Shown piece after piece: positions 8,546 to 17,587 of a stretch of 20,519 nt of DNA. Origin of the DNA: CAYJPV01 sp964396055. GTDB taxonomy: Bacteria > Acidobacteriota > Vicinamibacteria > Vicinamibacterales > JAKQTR01. Below the pieces are notes generated by a model. The model searched no databases and was not told the origin of the DNA. It saw only the letters and a program-made list of their open reading frames with translations. How positions within the stretch are numbered: position 1 is the stretch's first letter; each line of letters opens with the position of its first letter. Made by a program: the position numbers and the translations under genes. The stretch covers positions 1-20,519 of the forward strand of contig CAYNDV010000080.1 of assembly GCA_964396055.1 (NCBI GenBank), read 5' to 3'.

Positions 8546-8848
8546 ATGGTCGTCCGCTTCTCGCCCAACGACCGGGGCAACCCCCCGGGCAAACTCGCCG
8601 ACGCCGAACTGCACTTCAACGAGGGCAGCCTCGACGGCCTCAAGCTGATCGGGTTCGGCATCTGGGATCGCCGCAACGGCAACGGCCGCAACGTCACGTT
8701 CCCGGCCCGGCAGTACTCCGTGAACGGCGAGCGGCGCAGCTTCGCGCTGCTGCGGCCGGTCATCGACGCGTCGAGCCAGGACCGGCTGCGCGACGTCATC
8801 CTGCAGGCGTACGCGGAGTACGAGGAGCAGCTGGCGACGGCGGAGTAG
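8546..8848 (+). CDS. Small protein resembling SpoVG
   Basis: A 100-residue protein begins MVVRFSPNDRGNPPGKLADA. It starts at an ATG with GGAG six bases upstream. From memory of the SpoVG family, the order GKLADAELHF, then LKLIGFGIWDRRNGNGRNVTF, then SFALLRPVIDASSQDRLRDV and ILQAY, parallels SpoVG. SpoVG has a hydrophobic strand leading to a DIRVID-like turn, GLFVAMPS, DIxHPI and IQDAVLxEY. SpoVG proteins are small nucleic-acid-binding regulators. The match is by pattern only, so function is not asserted. The last 53 bases overlap the 3' end of the membrane protein gene on the other strand. It could instead be an uncharacterised family restricted to this phylum. Confidence 0.72.
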   Translation: MVVRFSPNDRGNPPGKLADAELHFNEGSLDGLKLIGFGIWDRRNGNGRNVTFPARQYSVNGERRSFALLRPVIDASSQDRLRDVILQAYAEYEEQLATAE

Positions 8849-10682
8849 CCCGGCAGGCGCCGAGGTCGTAGAACCGGACCTTCGCCGCCGCGCGCAACTC
8901 GAAGACCGGGAGCCAGTCGAGCCGCCCGCAGGCACTCCACCGCCCGACGCGGTCACGGAACGCGGGTTCCTCCCAGTCCTCGACCGCGAGGTACGGCGCC
9001 AGTCCGCGGGCCTGGAGCGCGGCCACGGCGCGGTCGAACCACGCGGGATCGAGCAGATCCCAGCGCAGCGTCTGGCGGTGGCCGTGGTAGCGCAGGCTGC
9101 CGCTGTGCTGGACGGCCAGCAACACCGCCGCCGCCGGCAACTGGCGCGCGGCGGCCGTTCCCGCATCCGCGTATCGCCGCTCGAGACGCTGCAGGTTGAA
9201 GGCCTGGCCGGCCCGGGCGGCGTTCACCTGCACGCCGGCCAGGGCCGTCGTGCCGAACACCAGCGCCACGACCGCCACCGGCGCCGGGAGCCGCCGCAGC
9301 GCCCGGTCGGCGACGTCGCAGGCGAACAGGAGCGCCAGCGGCAGCGCCGGCAGCAGGAATCGCAGGTAGGTCCACTCGTCGAAGGGCACGTATGGCAGGT
9401 ACGCCAGCACGACGAGCACCACGAACCCGGCAGCCAGCCACCGGGCGCGACGCGTGGCTGGCCCGGCTGGTTCGCCGGCGCCATCGCCGGCGCCCGGCAA
9501 TGCGCCAGTGGCGCCGGCGGAGCGCCGCTCCGCCCACCAGACGACCGGACTGGTGAGCGCCAGGGCGATGAACCAGGTGTGGGTGTCCAGGGCCCAGGCG
9601 GCATAGCGCGACAGGTTGGGCAGCACGTGGGACCACGCGAACAGATCCTGGAACGACCCGTACCCGGATGCCAGCACATGTCCGTACCAGACACGGTTCA
9701 GCGCCAGCCAGACGGCCACGCCCGGCGAGGCGGCCAGCGCAAAGCGTCCCACCGACGGCCACCAAGCCCGCCACCCGTCGCGCCGGCCAGTGTTGCCGGA
9801 TCTCCGGTGCGCGTCGTCGATCCACACCCAGGCCAGCGCGAAGAAGAGGGCCAGCGGCGCCAGGTTCGGCCGCGTCAGGATCGCCATCGACGCGCAGGCG
9901 CCGGACGCCAGGGGGCGCCGGCCGAGCAGGCCGAGCAGCGCGGCGAGCCACCAGGCGGTCACGGGCACGTCGCTCATCGGCTGTACGACCTGGAAGATCA
10001 ACACAGGTGCCAGAGCGGTCAGGATCGCGGCCACGGCGGCCGGGGCCGGTTGTGTCACCCGCAGTCCCAGCCGGTAGGTGAGCCACACGGCGGCCGCGCC
10101 GGACAACGGCACGAACCAGAAGGCGGCCGTCTCGCCGGCGATCGTCATGAAGAGGGCGAGCACCAGCGGCAGGCCCGGCGCGTAGGTGGGGACAATGGCA
10201 CCCGACGCGGGGGCGGGTCTCCAGCCCAGGGGAGACGCCACCCATTCGGGATCCGGCCAGGGCACGCCCGCGGCCAGAGGCGGCGTCAGCCACAGGTGTC
10301 CGTCGGCGAGCATGCGTGCCTGGCTCAGGTACCCGGAGGCGTCGGCTCCGCTGGCCGTCCACGTGTTCCACGCCACGCCAATGACACCGGCGAGGACGGC
10401 GGCGGCCGCCGCCGCCGGGGCCGCCACCCGGTGCCGCGCATGCCAGGCACCCGTCAGGGTCTCGCCTGCGGCGCGGGCGCCGCCCACGAGCACCACGGCC
10501 GCCGCGCACAGGGCACCGATGATCAGGGACGTCCACGGGCGCTGGGCGCGCAGCCCCACTCCGCCGACGGTCACCGCCGCGCCACCTGTGATGGCAATGA
10601 GCAGCGACGCCACCAGCGCGGTGCCGGCCACGGCGGCGAGGGCCCGGAACGCACGAACGGGGCCGCGGCTGCCTGCGGGCAT
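8796..10682 (-). CDS. Polytopic membrane glycosyltransferase, GT39/PMT-like
   Basis: A 628-residue integral membrane protein with roughly eleven or twelve hydrophobic segments, the first at about 12-38. After the second or third segment comes a periplasmic loop with SGADASGYLSQARMLADGHL. This resembles the Asp-containing first loop of GT39/ArnT/PMT-type enzymes, which transfer sugars from polyprenyl-phosphate donors. The C-terminal part (from about 500) is soluble and ends in a Pro/Ala/Thr-rich tail. That tail is encoded antisense to the SpoVG-like gene. The ATG at 10682 is preceded by GGCGGA, and the radical SAM stop lies 15 bases upstream, so the two genes are likely cotranscribed. Acceptor and sugar cannot be read from the sequence. 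Confidence 0.78.
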   Translation of the reverse strand: MPAGSRGPVRAFRALAAVAGTALVASLLIAITGGAAVTVGGVGLRAQRPWTSLIIGALCAAAVVLVGGARAAGETLTGAWHARHRVAAPAAAAAAVLAGVIGVAWNTWTASGADASGYLSQARMLADGHLWLTPPLAAGVPWPDPEWVASPLGWRPAPASGAIVPTYAPGLPLVLALFMTIAGETAAFWFVPLSGAAAVWLTYRLGLRVTQPAPAAVAAILTALAPVLIFQVVQPMSDVPVTAWWLAALLGLLGRRPLASGACASMAILTRPNLAPLALFFALAWVWIDDAHRRSGNTGRRDGWRAWWPSVGRFALAASPGVAVWLALNRVWYGHVLASGYGSFQDLFAWSHVLPNLSRYAAWALDTHTWFIALALTSPVVWWAERRSAGATGALPGAGDGAGEPAGPATRRARWLAAGFVVLVVLAYLPYVPFDEWTYLRFLLPALPLALLFACDVADRALRRLPAPVAVVALVFGTTALAGVQVNAARAGQAFNLQRLERRYADAGTAAARQLPAAAVLLAVQHSGSLRYHGHRQTLRWDLLDPAWFDRAVAALQARGLAPYLAVEDWEEPAFRDRVGRWSACGRLDWLPVFELRAAAKVRFYDLGACRATPPSPAAPRTPRTPAG

Positions 10683-10697
10683 GGAGGATCCGCCGGG

Positions 10698-12449
10698 CTA
10701 CGGCACGGTGGGCAGGAGGCGGAGTTGCGCGGCCGCCCTCCTGGGGGGCAGCGTCCACTCGGCGCGCAGGCTCTTGTCGTACTCGCCCCGATAGAAGTCG
10801 GACTTCATGCCGCCGTCGATGATATCCCAGGGCAGCACGGCGTCGCGGGATCGATCGCGGAACACGTAGAACGCCGCGTCCAGGCCGGCCTCGGCCACGG
10901 CCCGGCGCCACTGGCCGCCGTTCTGCTCGGCCAGCACGATGGCCGGCGCCACGCGGCGATCGCCCAGCGAGAGCAGCGCCTGATAGAACGAGTGCCGCTC
11001 CGACTTGATCGTGAAGTACACGTTGTCGAGGCCTGCCACCAGGGACCGCAGCCGCTGCGACCGCTGTTCGATCGAGACGGGGTCCGCCATCGGCAGCCAC
11101 TGGTAGGCCGTACCTGGCTTCGGCACCAGCGGGTTCACGCTGCCGACGATGCGCCCCACCTGGCCCCTCGCCCGCCCCCGCGCCACCATCAGGTCCCGGA
11201 GTTGGACCGTCAAATCCCGGATCGCCACCAGGTCCTCGTCGTCTTCGGTGGGCAGCCCGATCATGAAGTAGAGCTTCAGGTTCTCGATGCCCTCGTCGAA
11301 CAGCATGGCGGCCCGCTCGAGGATCTCGTCGTTGGTCATCGTCTTGTTGATGACCCGCCGGAGACGATCCGATCCGGTTTCGGGCGCGATGGTGATCGAC
11401 CGTTCGCCGCTCTGCCGCAACTGACGGACGATCGCAGGCGTGAGATCATCGAGCCGCAGCGACGCAGGACTGATGGAGTAGCCCAGGTCGGCCAGGCCGG
11501 CCAGGATCCGGTCGATGTCCGGATGGTCGCACAGGGCAATCGACACGAGCCCGGCGCGGTTCGCGTGTGGCCTGGCGTCGCGGGCGAGTTCCAGGATGCG
11601 ATCCGCCGGGAAGGCACGCACGGGGAGGTAGTTGTACCCGGCCCAGCAGAACCGGCAGAGGTTCGCGCAGCCGCGGACCACTTCGACGAGCAGGCGCGAG
11701 CCGAACTCCGTGTCGGGCGTGAAGATCCGGGTGGCCGGCGGCTCGGCCGCGTCCGTGGTGCGCAGGGCCGCCTTGCGGACCGGCACCGGAGCGGCCCCGG
11801 CCGCCGTCACCAGCGGCGTGAACGCCGAGATGGTGCCGTCGGGCCCGTACGACACGTCGTAGCGGGACGGAACGTAGAACCCGGGCTCCCCGGCCAGCGC
11901 CTCGAGCAGGGCGGCGCGTGACGTCGCCGCCGACAGGTGCGCGGCCAGGCGGGGCACCAGCACCTCGCCTTCGCCGGCCGCGATGACGTCGGCAAAGGGC
12001 GCGAGCGGCTCGGGGTTGACGAACGTCACCGCGCCGCCAATCACGACCAGCGGGTGGCCGGGGCTGCGTTCGGCGGCGTACAGCGGTACGCCCGCCAGCC
12101 GGAGCATGGTCAGGACGTTGGTGTAGTCCCACTCGAACGAGACCGAGAAGGCGATGACGTCGAACTCGTGCAGCGGCGTGCCCGACTCGATCGACCGGAT
12201 CCGCCGGCGCGACGCCAGGGCCGCGGCGACCTCCTGTTTCGGCGGCAGGAAGGCCCGTTCGCACACCACGTCGGGCAGATCGTTGAACCGGGCGTACACC
12301 GTCTGCAGCCCCAGGTTCGACATGCCCACGTAATAGGTATTGGGAAACACCAGGGCGATGCGCAGGCGGTTCGCGTGCGCCTTACGCACGTATCCGACCT
12401 CGCGGGCGAGGATGTCCTGTGGACGACTGGAATCGCGGCTTCTGCCCAT
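10698..12449 (-). CDS. Radical SAM protein with N-terminal B12-binding-like domain
   Basis: A 583-residue protein. The N-terminal Rossmann-like domain (about 28-170) contains FPNTYYVGMSNLGLQ and a GGxxTFVNPEPLAPFAD segment. That domain is typical of radical SAM enzymes related to the TIGR03960 group. The radical SAM core follows, with the [4Fe-4S]-binding CANLCRFC (C261, C265, C268) and a later APETGSDRLRR motif. The N-terminal domain lacks the DxHxxG cobalamin-ligating motif, so cobalamin dependence is doubtful. The substrate is unknown. The ATG at 12449 gives a usable start but has no clear Shine-Dalgarno site. The gene has its own 222-base upstream gap after ftsZ, which contains a candidate promoter. 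Confidence 0.85.
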   Translation of the reverse strand: MGRSRDSSRPQDILAREVGYVRKAHANRLRIALVFPNTYYVGMSNLGLQTVYARFNDLPDVVCERAFLPPKQEVAAALASRRRIRSIESGTPLHEFDVIAFSVSFEWDYTNVLTMLRLAGVPLYAAERSPGHPLVVIGGAVTFVNPEPLAPFADVIAAGEGEVLVPRLAAHLSAATSRAALLEALAGEPGFYVPSRYDVSYGPDGTISAFTPLVTAAGAAPVPVRKAALRTTDAAEPPATRIFTPDTEFGSRLLVEVVRGCANLCRFCWAGYNYLPVRAFPADRILELARDARPHANRAGLVSIALCDHPDIDRILAGLADLGYSISPASLRLDDLTPAIVRQLRQSGERSITIAPETGSDRLRRVINKTMTNDEILERAAMLFDEGIENLKLYFMIGLPTEDDEDLVAIRDLTVQLRDLMVARGRARGQVGRIVGSVNPLVPKPGTAYQWLPMADPVSIEQRSQRLRSLVAGLDNVYFTIKSERHSFYQALLSLGDRRVAPAIVLAEQNGGQWRRAVAEAGLDAAFYVFRDRSRDAVLPWDIIDGGMKSDFYRGEYDKSLRAEWTLPPRRAAAQLRLLPTVP

Positions 12450-12471
12450 GGGTTCGCGAACGCCCGGCGGG

Positions 12472-12568
12472 CACGTGCGCCCGGCACACCGCCGCCGTGT
12501 TCGACCTGCGGTTGCGGCGCCGCCGTTCCAGGGTGCCCGGGGTGTTCTCAGTGTACCACGTGCGCCCG
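12472..12568. repeat. 12-base direct repeat CACGTGCGCCCG upstream of the radical SAM gene
   Basis: CACGTGCGCCCG occurs at 12472-12483 and again at 12557-12568, 85 bases apart, each containing the palindrome CACGTG. The second copy abuts the candidate -10 on the minus strand, so the pair could be a regulator binding site. Confidence 0.45.
12550..12558 (-). promoter_or_regulatory. Candidate extended -10 for the radical SAM gene
   Basis: On the minus strand TGGTACACT fits TGn plus a -10-like hexamer (TACACT). It lies about 100 bases upstream of the start codon. No good -35 is visible at 17 bases. It is the only -10-like site noticed in the gap after ftsZ. Confidence 0.3.
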
Positions 12569-12602
12569 TGGCGGCCGCGGCAGGCGGGCGGGGACAGGCC
12601 GT

Positions 12603-12648
12603 CGGGCCGCTAGGCCGTTCGGCCAGCCCGGGACTGTCGCGCGTCCCG
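12603..12648 (-). terminator. Tandem hairpins downstream of ftsZ
   Basis: CGGGC at 12603-12607 pairs with GCCCG at 12626-12630 and encloses GGCC-GTTC-GGCC at 12613-12624. Overlapping it by two bases, CGGGAC at 12629-12634 pairs with GTCCCG at 12643-12648. They begin about 24 bases after the ftsZ stop. No T run is present, so termination is inferred only from position and structure at the end of the division cluster. Confidence 0.4.
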
Positions 12649-12671
12649 CCGGCGGGGCCGGCCGCGGCGCG

Positions 12672-13964
<1,293 letters not shown>

Positions 13965-13970
13965 CAACGG

Positions 13971-13975
13971 CCTCC
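13971..13975 (-). promoter_or_regulatory. Shine-Dalgarno site deciding the ftsZ start
   Basis: GGAGG on the minus strand lies six bases before the ATG at 13964, favouring that codon over the TTG immediately before it. It sits within the 18-base gap after the ftsA stop. Confidence 0.75.
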
Positions 13976-13982
13976 ATGGCTC

Positions 13983-15215
13983 CTAGAAGAACTCTCTGAA
14001 TGCGCTGGACAGCCGGCTGGTCAGCCAGCCGAGCGGCCCGTGTCCGGCGTCGGTCTGCTCCGCCGCGCGCTGCCGCCCGGCCCAGAGCAGCAGGCCGACG
14101 GCCGTCGCGTACGACGGGTTGTTGATGTGATCGGCCAGGCCGCCGGTGGCCTGGGGTTGCCCCGGGCGCACCGGCAGGTCGAAGATCTGTTCGGCGGTCT
14201 CCACCATGCCCTCGAGATTGGCGCCGCCGCCCGTCAGCACGATGCCCGAGTTGAGGGCCTTCTCGTAGCCCGCGCGGTGGATTTCGTCCCACACGGCGTG
14301 GAACACTTCCTCGGCGCGCGGCTGGAGCACCTCCGACAGGATGCGCCGCGCCATCACCCGCGGCGGGCGGCCGCCCACGCTGGCCACGTCCATGCTCTCG
14401 TCGTCGCCGACCATCGCGGACAGGGCGCAGCCGCTGCGACGCTTCAGCTTCTCCGCCTCGGGGATCGGCATGCGCAGCCCCACCGCGATGTCGTTGGTGA
14501 AGTGGTCGCCCCCGAAGGCCACGACCGCCGTGTGCCACAGCGATCCGCGCTCGTAAATCGCGATGTCTGTCGTCCCGGCCCCGATGTCGAGCAGCGCCAC
14601 GCCGAGCTGTTTCTCGTCGTCGGTCAGAACCGCCTCGCTGGCGGCCAGCTGCTCCAGCACCGACTCGCGCACGTTGACGCCGGCGCGGTTCACGCAGGTC
14701 ACGATGTTCTGCAGCACCGCCGAGCCGCCGGTCACGATGTGCACGTTCACTTCGAGGCGCGATCCCGTCATGCCGACGGGATCGGCGATCCCGTCCTGGT
14801 CGTCCACCACGAAGTCCTGCGGCAGCACGTGGAGAATCTCGCGGCCCACGGGCAGACTGACGGCGCGGGCGGTCTCGATGGCGCGGCGGACGTCGTCGCG
14901 GGTGATCTCGCGGTTCTTGCCGGCCACGGCCACGACCCCGCGGCTGTTGAAGCCCTTGATCTGCGATCCGGACAGGCCCAGGTAGACGTTGTCGATTTCG
15001 ATGCCCGCCGTCAGCTCCGCCTCTTCAATCGCCTTCCGGATCGACGCTACCGCGGCCTCGAGGTTCACCACCGACCCGCACCGGATGCCGCGCGAGTCGA
15101 CGGACCCGAGGCCGATGATCTCCAGGCCCGCCCCGTCGCGCTGCTCGCCGACGATGGCCGCGACCTTGGAGGTCCCGATGTCGAGCCCGACGACCAGCCG
15201 TTCTTTGCGTCCCAC
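13983..15215 (-). CDS. ftsA: Cell division protein FtsA
   Basis: FtsA is an actin-like ATPase that tethers FtsZ filaments to the membrane and recruits later division proteins. The 410-residue protein begins with the phosphate-1 motif VVGLDIGTSKVAAIVGE. The family-specific 1C subdomain follows (about 85-160), then the phosphate-2 segment ALLDIGAGTTDIAIY and the adenosine motif VLTGGGANLEGM. It ends in an amphipathic helix, GWLTSRLSSAFREFF, the membrane-targeting sequence. The start is GTG at 15215, with GGAGG at 15220-15224 upstream. The frame is open far upstream across ftsQ, but that part is a shadow. The start lies 11 bases after the ftsQ stop. Confidence 0.97.
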   Translation of the reverse strand: MGRKERLVVGLDIGTSKVAAIVGEQRDGAGLEIIGLGSVDSRGIRCGSVVNLEAAVASIRKAIEEAELTAGIEIDNVYLGLSGSQIKGFNSRGVVAVAGKNREITRDDVRRAIETARAVSLPVGREILHVLPQDFVVDDQDGIADPVGMTGSRLEVNVHIVTGGSAVLQNIVTCVNRAGVNVRESVLEQLAASEAVLTDDEKQLGVALLDIGAGTTDIAIYERGSLWHTAVVAFGGDHFTNDIAVGLRMPIPEAEKLKRRSGCALSAMVGDDESMDVASVGGRPPRVMARRILSEVLQPRAEEVFHAVWDEIHRAGYEKALNSGIVLTGGGANLEGMVETAEQIFDLPVRPGQPQATGGLADHINNPSYATAVGLLLWAGRQRAAEQTDAGHGPLGWLTSRLSSAFREFF

Positions 15216-15226
15216 GTCTCCTCCGC

Positions 15227-16147
15227 CTACTGACGCCCGGACGGCGACGGCGCCGTCCCTGGCGTGCTCCCCATCCCGGCGGGTGCGCCCGGCGCGCCGC
15301 TGCCGGCGACGACGGCCGCAGCCGGCCCGGCCGGCGGCGCCGCCGCCGGCCCCACGTAGATTCGATCGTCGAACCGCAAGTCCACGTAGTCGATCGCCGG
15401 CACGCGCTGGCGCAGCGCCGCCTGCAGTTCTACGTACTCCCAGATCCGCTCGAGGAACCGGGACCCCCCGAGCCGGATCACCGCCGGATCGCCGTCCAGG
15501 ATCACCCGCACGTCGTGGGGGCTGGCCACGTCGATCTGCGACACCCGCGCGGCCACGTCCGGGCGCCGCCGGATGTCGGCCATCAGCTCGGCGACCAGGC
15601 GACCCCGTGCCTGATCGACCTGCGACCCGGACACCGCCGGCACGAGCAGGCCGTCGATGATGGGCAGATCGCAATCGGCGTAACGCGGCCCGAACTCGTC
15701 GATGACGCCGCCCGCCGCGTCCACCAGGTAGAGGTCGTCCCGCCACCGGGCAATGCCAATCGGCTCGCGCTCGATGACGACGACGTCCACCGTGCCCGGC
15801 AGGCGCCGGCGCAGCTCGGCGTCGGCCACCCAGGAGGAGGCGAGCAGCCGTTCGCGCCAGCGCTCCAGGTCGGCGGTCAGGAGGTTCTCGCCCTTCAGGC
15901 CCTCGAGCAACGCGTGCACTTCGCCCGCCGACAGCCGGCGGTTGCCGTCCACGACCAGCGACCGCACGCGCAGCGCCGGCGCCGTCGTCGCGAAGACCGC
16001 GGCCTGGTAGCCGCCCAGCGCGAGGCTGCCGATGATGACCAGCGATCGGAGCAGCTGCCACCACCACCGCGTGCGCAGGCGCGTGCGGCGGACCGGCCGC
16101 GTCTCGGTGCGGCGGAAGCGGCGATCGGCGGGTACGGTGATCGCCAT
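15227..16147 (-). CDS. ftsQ: Cell division protein FtsQ/DivIB
   Basis: FtsQ is a bitopic membrane protein that scaffolds FtsB/FtsL and the septal synthase. The 306-residue protein has a basic cytoplasmic tail (1-30), one membrane segment at about 33-53 and a POTRA domain at about 57-125 (LRVRSLVVDGNRRLSAGEV). An FtsQ beta domain ends in IDYVDLRFDDRIYVGP. A tail of about 38 residues rich in Ala, Pro and Gly follows, with no domain. ATG 16147 is chosen because MAITVPADRR leads straight into the tail. The Met 16 codons earlier is inside murC. The murC stop lies one base upstream, so the two genes are tightly coupled. No murB or ddl separates them. Confidence 0.93.
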   Translation of the reverse strand: MAITVPADRRFRRTETRPVRRTRLRTRWWWQLLRSLVIIGSLALGGYQAAVFATTAPALRVRSLVVDGNRRLSAGEVHALLEGLKGENLLTADLERWRERLLASSWVADAELRRRLPGTVDVVVIEREPIGIARWRDDLYLVDAAGGVIDEFGPRYADCDLPIIDGLLVPAVSGSQVDQARGRLVAELMADIRRRPDVAARVSQIDVASPHDVRVILDGDPAVIRLGGSRFLERIWEYVELQAALRQRVPAIDYVDLRFDDRIYVGPAAAPPAGPAAAVVAGSGAPGAPAGMGSTPGTAPSPSGRQ

Positions 16148-16148
16148 G

Positions 16149-17582
16149 TCAGGTCCGCTCCGCCTCGGGCTCCTGCAGCCCCGCGAGAATGGCATGGCTC
16201 GCCCGGCTCACCGACCCGGCGCCCAGCGTGATGATGGCATCGCCCGGCCTGGCCAGGGCTAGTGCGGCCCGGACGGCGTCGTCCAGGGCCGGCGCCAGGT
16301 GCAGCCGCCCCGCCGGCAGGCTGGCCGCCATCCGTGCCGCCAGGGCCTCGAGGGTGACGCCCGGCATCGGGTCCTCCCCGGCCGCGTAGATCCCGGTCAG
16401 CACCACCTGGTCGGCCGCCGCCAGCGCGGGGCCGAAGGCGTCCATCAACCTGGCCGTGCGCGAGTACCGGTGCGGCTGGAACACCACGACGAGCCGCCGG
16501 CCAAGCGATGCCCGGGCCGCGTCCAGCACGGCGGCGATCTCGGTCGGGTGATGGCCGTAATCGTCGATCACCAGGACGCCGCGGGCCTCGCCGCGGCGCT
16601 GGAACCGACGGTCGGCCCCGCGGAACTCCGCAAGCGCGCCAAGGATCGTCGGGGCGGGCAGGCCGAGTTCCAGGCCCACGCCGACGGCCGCCAGCGCGTT
16701 GAGCACGTTGTGCCGGCCCGGCACCGCGAGGCGCAGGGTGCCGAGCGGCGACGGCGGCGGCGCGGCGAGGCCGAGCGCGTCCTTCAGGCCGGGCCCGGGC
16801 ACGACGACGCAGCACCATTCGCCATCCGACACCCGCACGTCCACGCCGCGCAGATCGGCCAGTTCCGACGCAAGGCCGTAGGTGAGCACCCGCCGCGTCA
16901 GCCGCGGCAGGAGGGCACGCACGTGCTCGTCGTCCACGCACGCCACGACGGCGCCGTAGAACGGCACCTTGTTGGCGAACTCCACGAAGGCCCCGCACAG
17001 ATCGTCGAAGTCGCGGTACGCCTCCAGGTGTTCGTGGTCGATGTTGGTGACCACCGCGATCGTCGGCGACAGGCGGAGGAAGGACCGGTCGCTCTCGTCG
17101 GCCTCCACCACCATGTACTGTCCGTGGCCCAGCCGGGCGTTGCTGCCGAAGGCGCTCAGCTTGCCCCCGATCACCGCCGTCGGATCGAGGCCCGCGCGCT
17201 CCAGCACCAGGGCCACCATCGACGTCGTCGTCGTCTTGCCGTGGGCGCCGGCGACGGCGATGCCGGACCGCAGCCGCATCAACTCCGCCAGCATCTCGGC
17301 CCGCGGGATGATCGGGATCCGGTGATCGCGGGCCCAGGCGAGTTCCGGGTTGTCGGGCCGGACCGCCGACGAGTACACCACCACGTCGGCGTCGCCGACG
17401 TGCGCGGCCGCGTGGCCTTCGTGAATCGTCACGCCGAACCCCGCCAGGCGCTCGGTCGTCTCGGAGGCCCTGAGGTCCGATCCGGACACGGCGAAGCCGA
17501 GGTTGGCGAGCAGTTCGGCGATGCCGCTCATGCCGATGCCGCCAATCCCGATGAAGTGCACGCGCTGCGTCCGGCCCAGCAC
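16149..17582 (-). CDS. murC: UDP-N-acetylmuramate--L-alanine ligase
   Basis: MurC adds L-alanine to UDP-MurNAc, the first amino acid of the peptidoglycan stem, using ATP in the cytoplasm. The 477-residue length is normal. The N-terminal Rossmann motif HFIGIGGIGMSG is at 9-20 and the ATP loop GAHGKTTTT at 112-120. EADESD and the TNIDHEHLE segment follow. HNVLN, RRF and DDYGHHPTE supply the residues that are conserved across Mur ligases. The GTG at 17582 gives MLGRTQRVHFIGIG and lies five bases after the ftsW stop, with GGAG at 17594-17597. murG, normally between ftsW and murC, is absent. Confidence 0.97.
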   Translation of the reverse strand: MLGRTQRVHFIGIGGIGMSGIAELLANLGFAVSGSDLRASETTERLAGFGVTIHEGHAAAHVGDADVVVYSSAVRPDNPELAWARDHRIPIIPRAEMLAELMRLRSGIAVAGAHGKTTTTSMVALVLERAGLDPTAVIGGKLSAFGSNARLGHGQYMVVEADESDRSFLRLSPTIAVVTNIDHEHLEAYRDFDDLCGAFVEFANKVPFYGAVVACVDDEHVRALLPRLTRRVLTYGLASELADLRGVDVRVSDGEWCCVVVPGPGLKDALGLAAPPPSPLGTLRLAVPGRHNVLNALAAVGVGLELGLPAPTILGALAEFRGADRRFQRRGEARGVLVIDDYGHHPTEIAAVLDAARASLGRRLVVVFQPHRYSRTARLMDAFGPALAAADQVVLTGIYAAGEDPMPGVTLEALAARMAASLPAGRLHLAPALDDAVRAALALARPGDAIITLGAGSVSRASHAILAGLQEPEAERT

Positions 17583-17587
17583 CCCCG

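Noticed and set aside
9078..11921. 947-residue + strand ORF across the glycosyltransferase and radical SAM genes
   Set aside because: Gly/Arg/His/Gln-rich shadow without motifs; the minus frames have recognisable domains.
15216..16067. Upstream extension of the ftsA frame over ftsQ
   Set aside because: Shadow of ftsQ; FtsA starts normally at GTG 15215.
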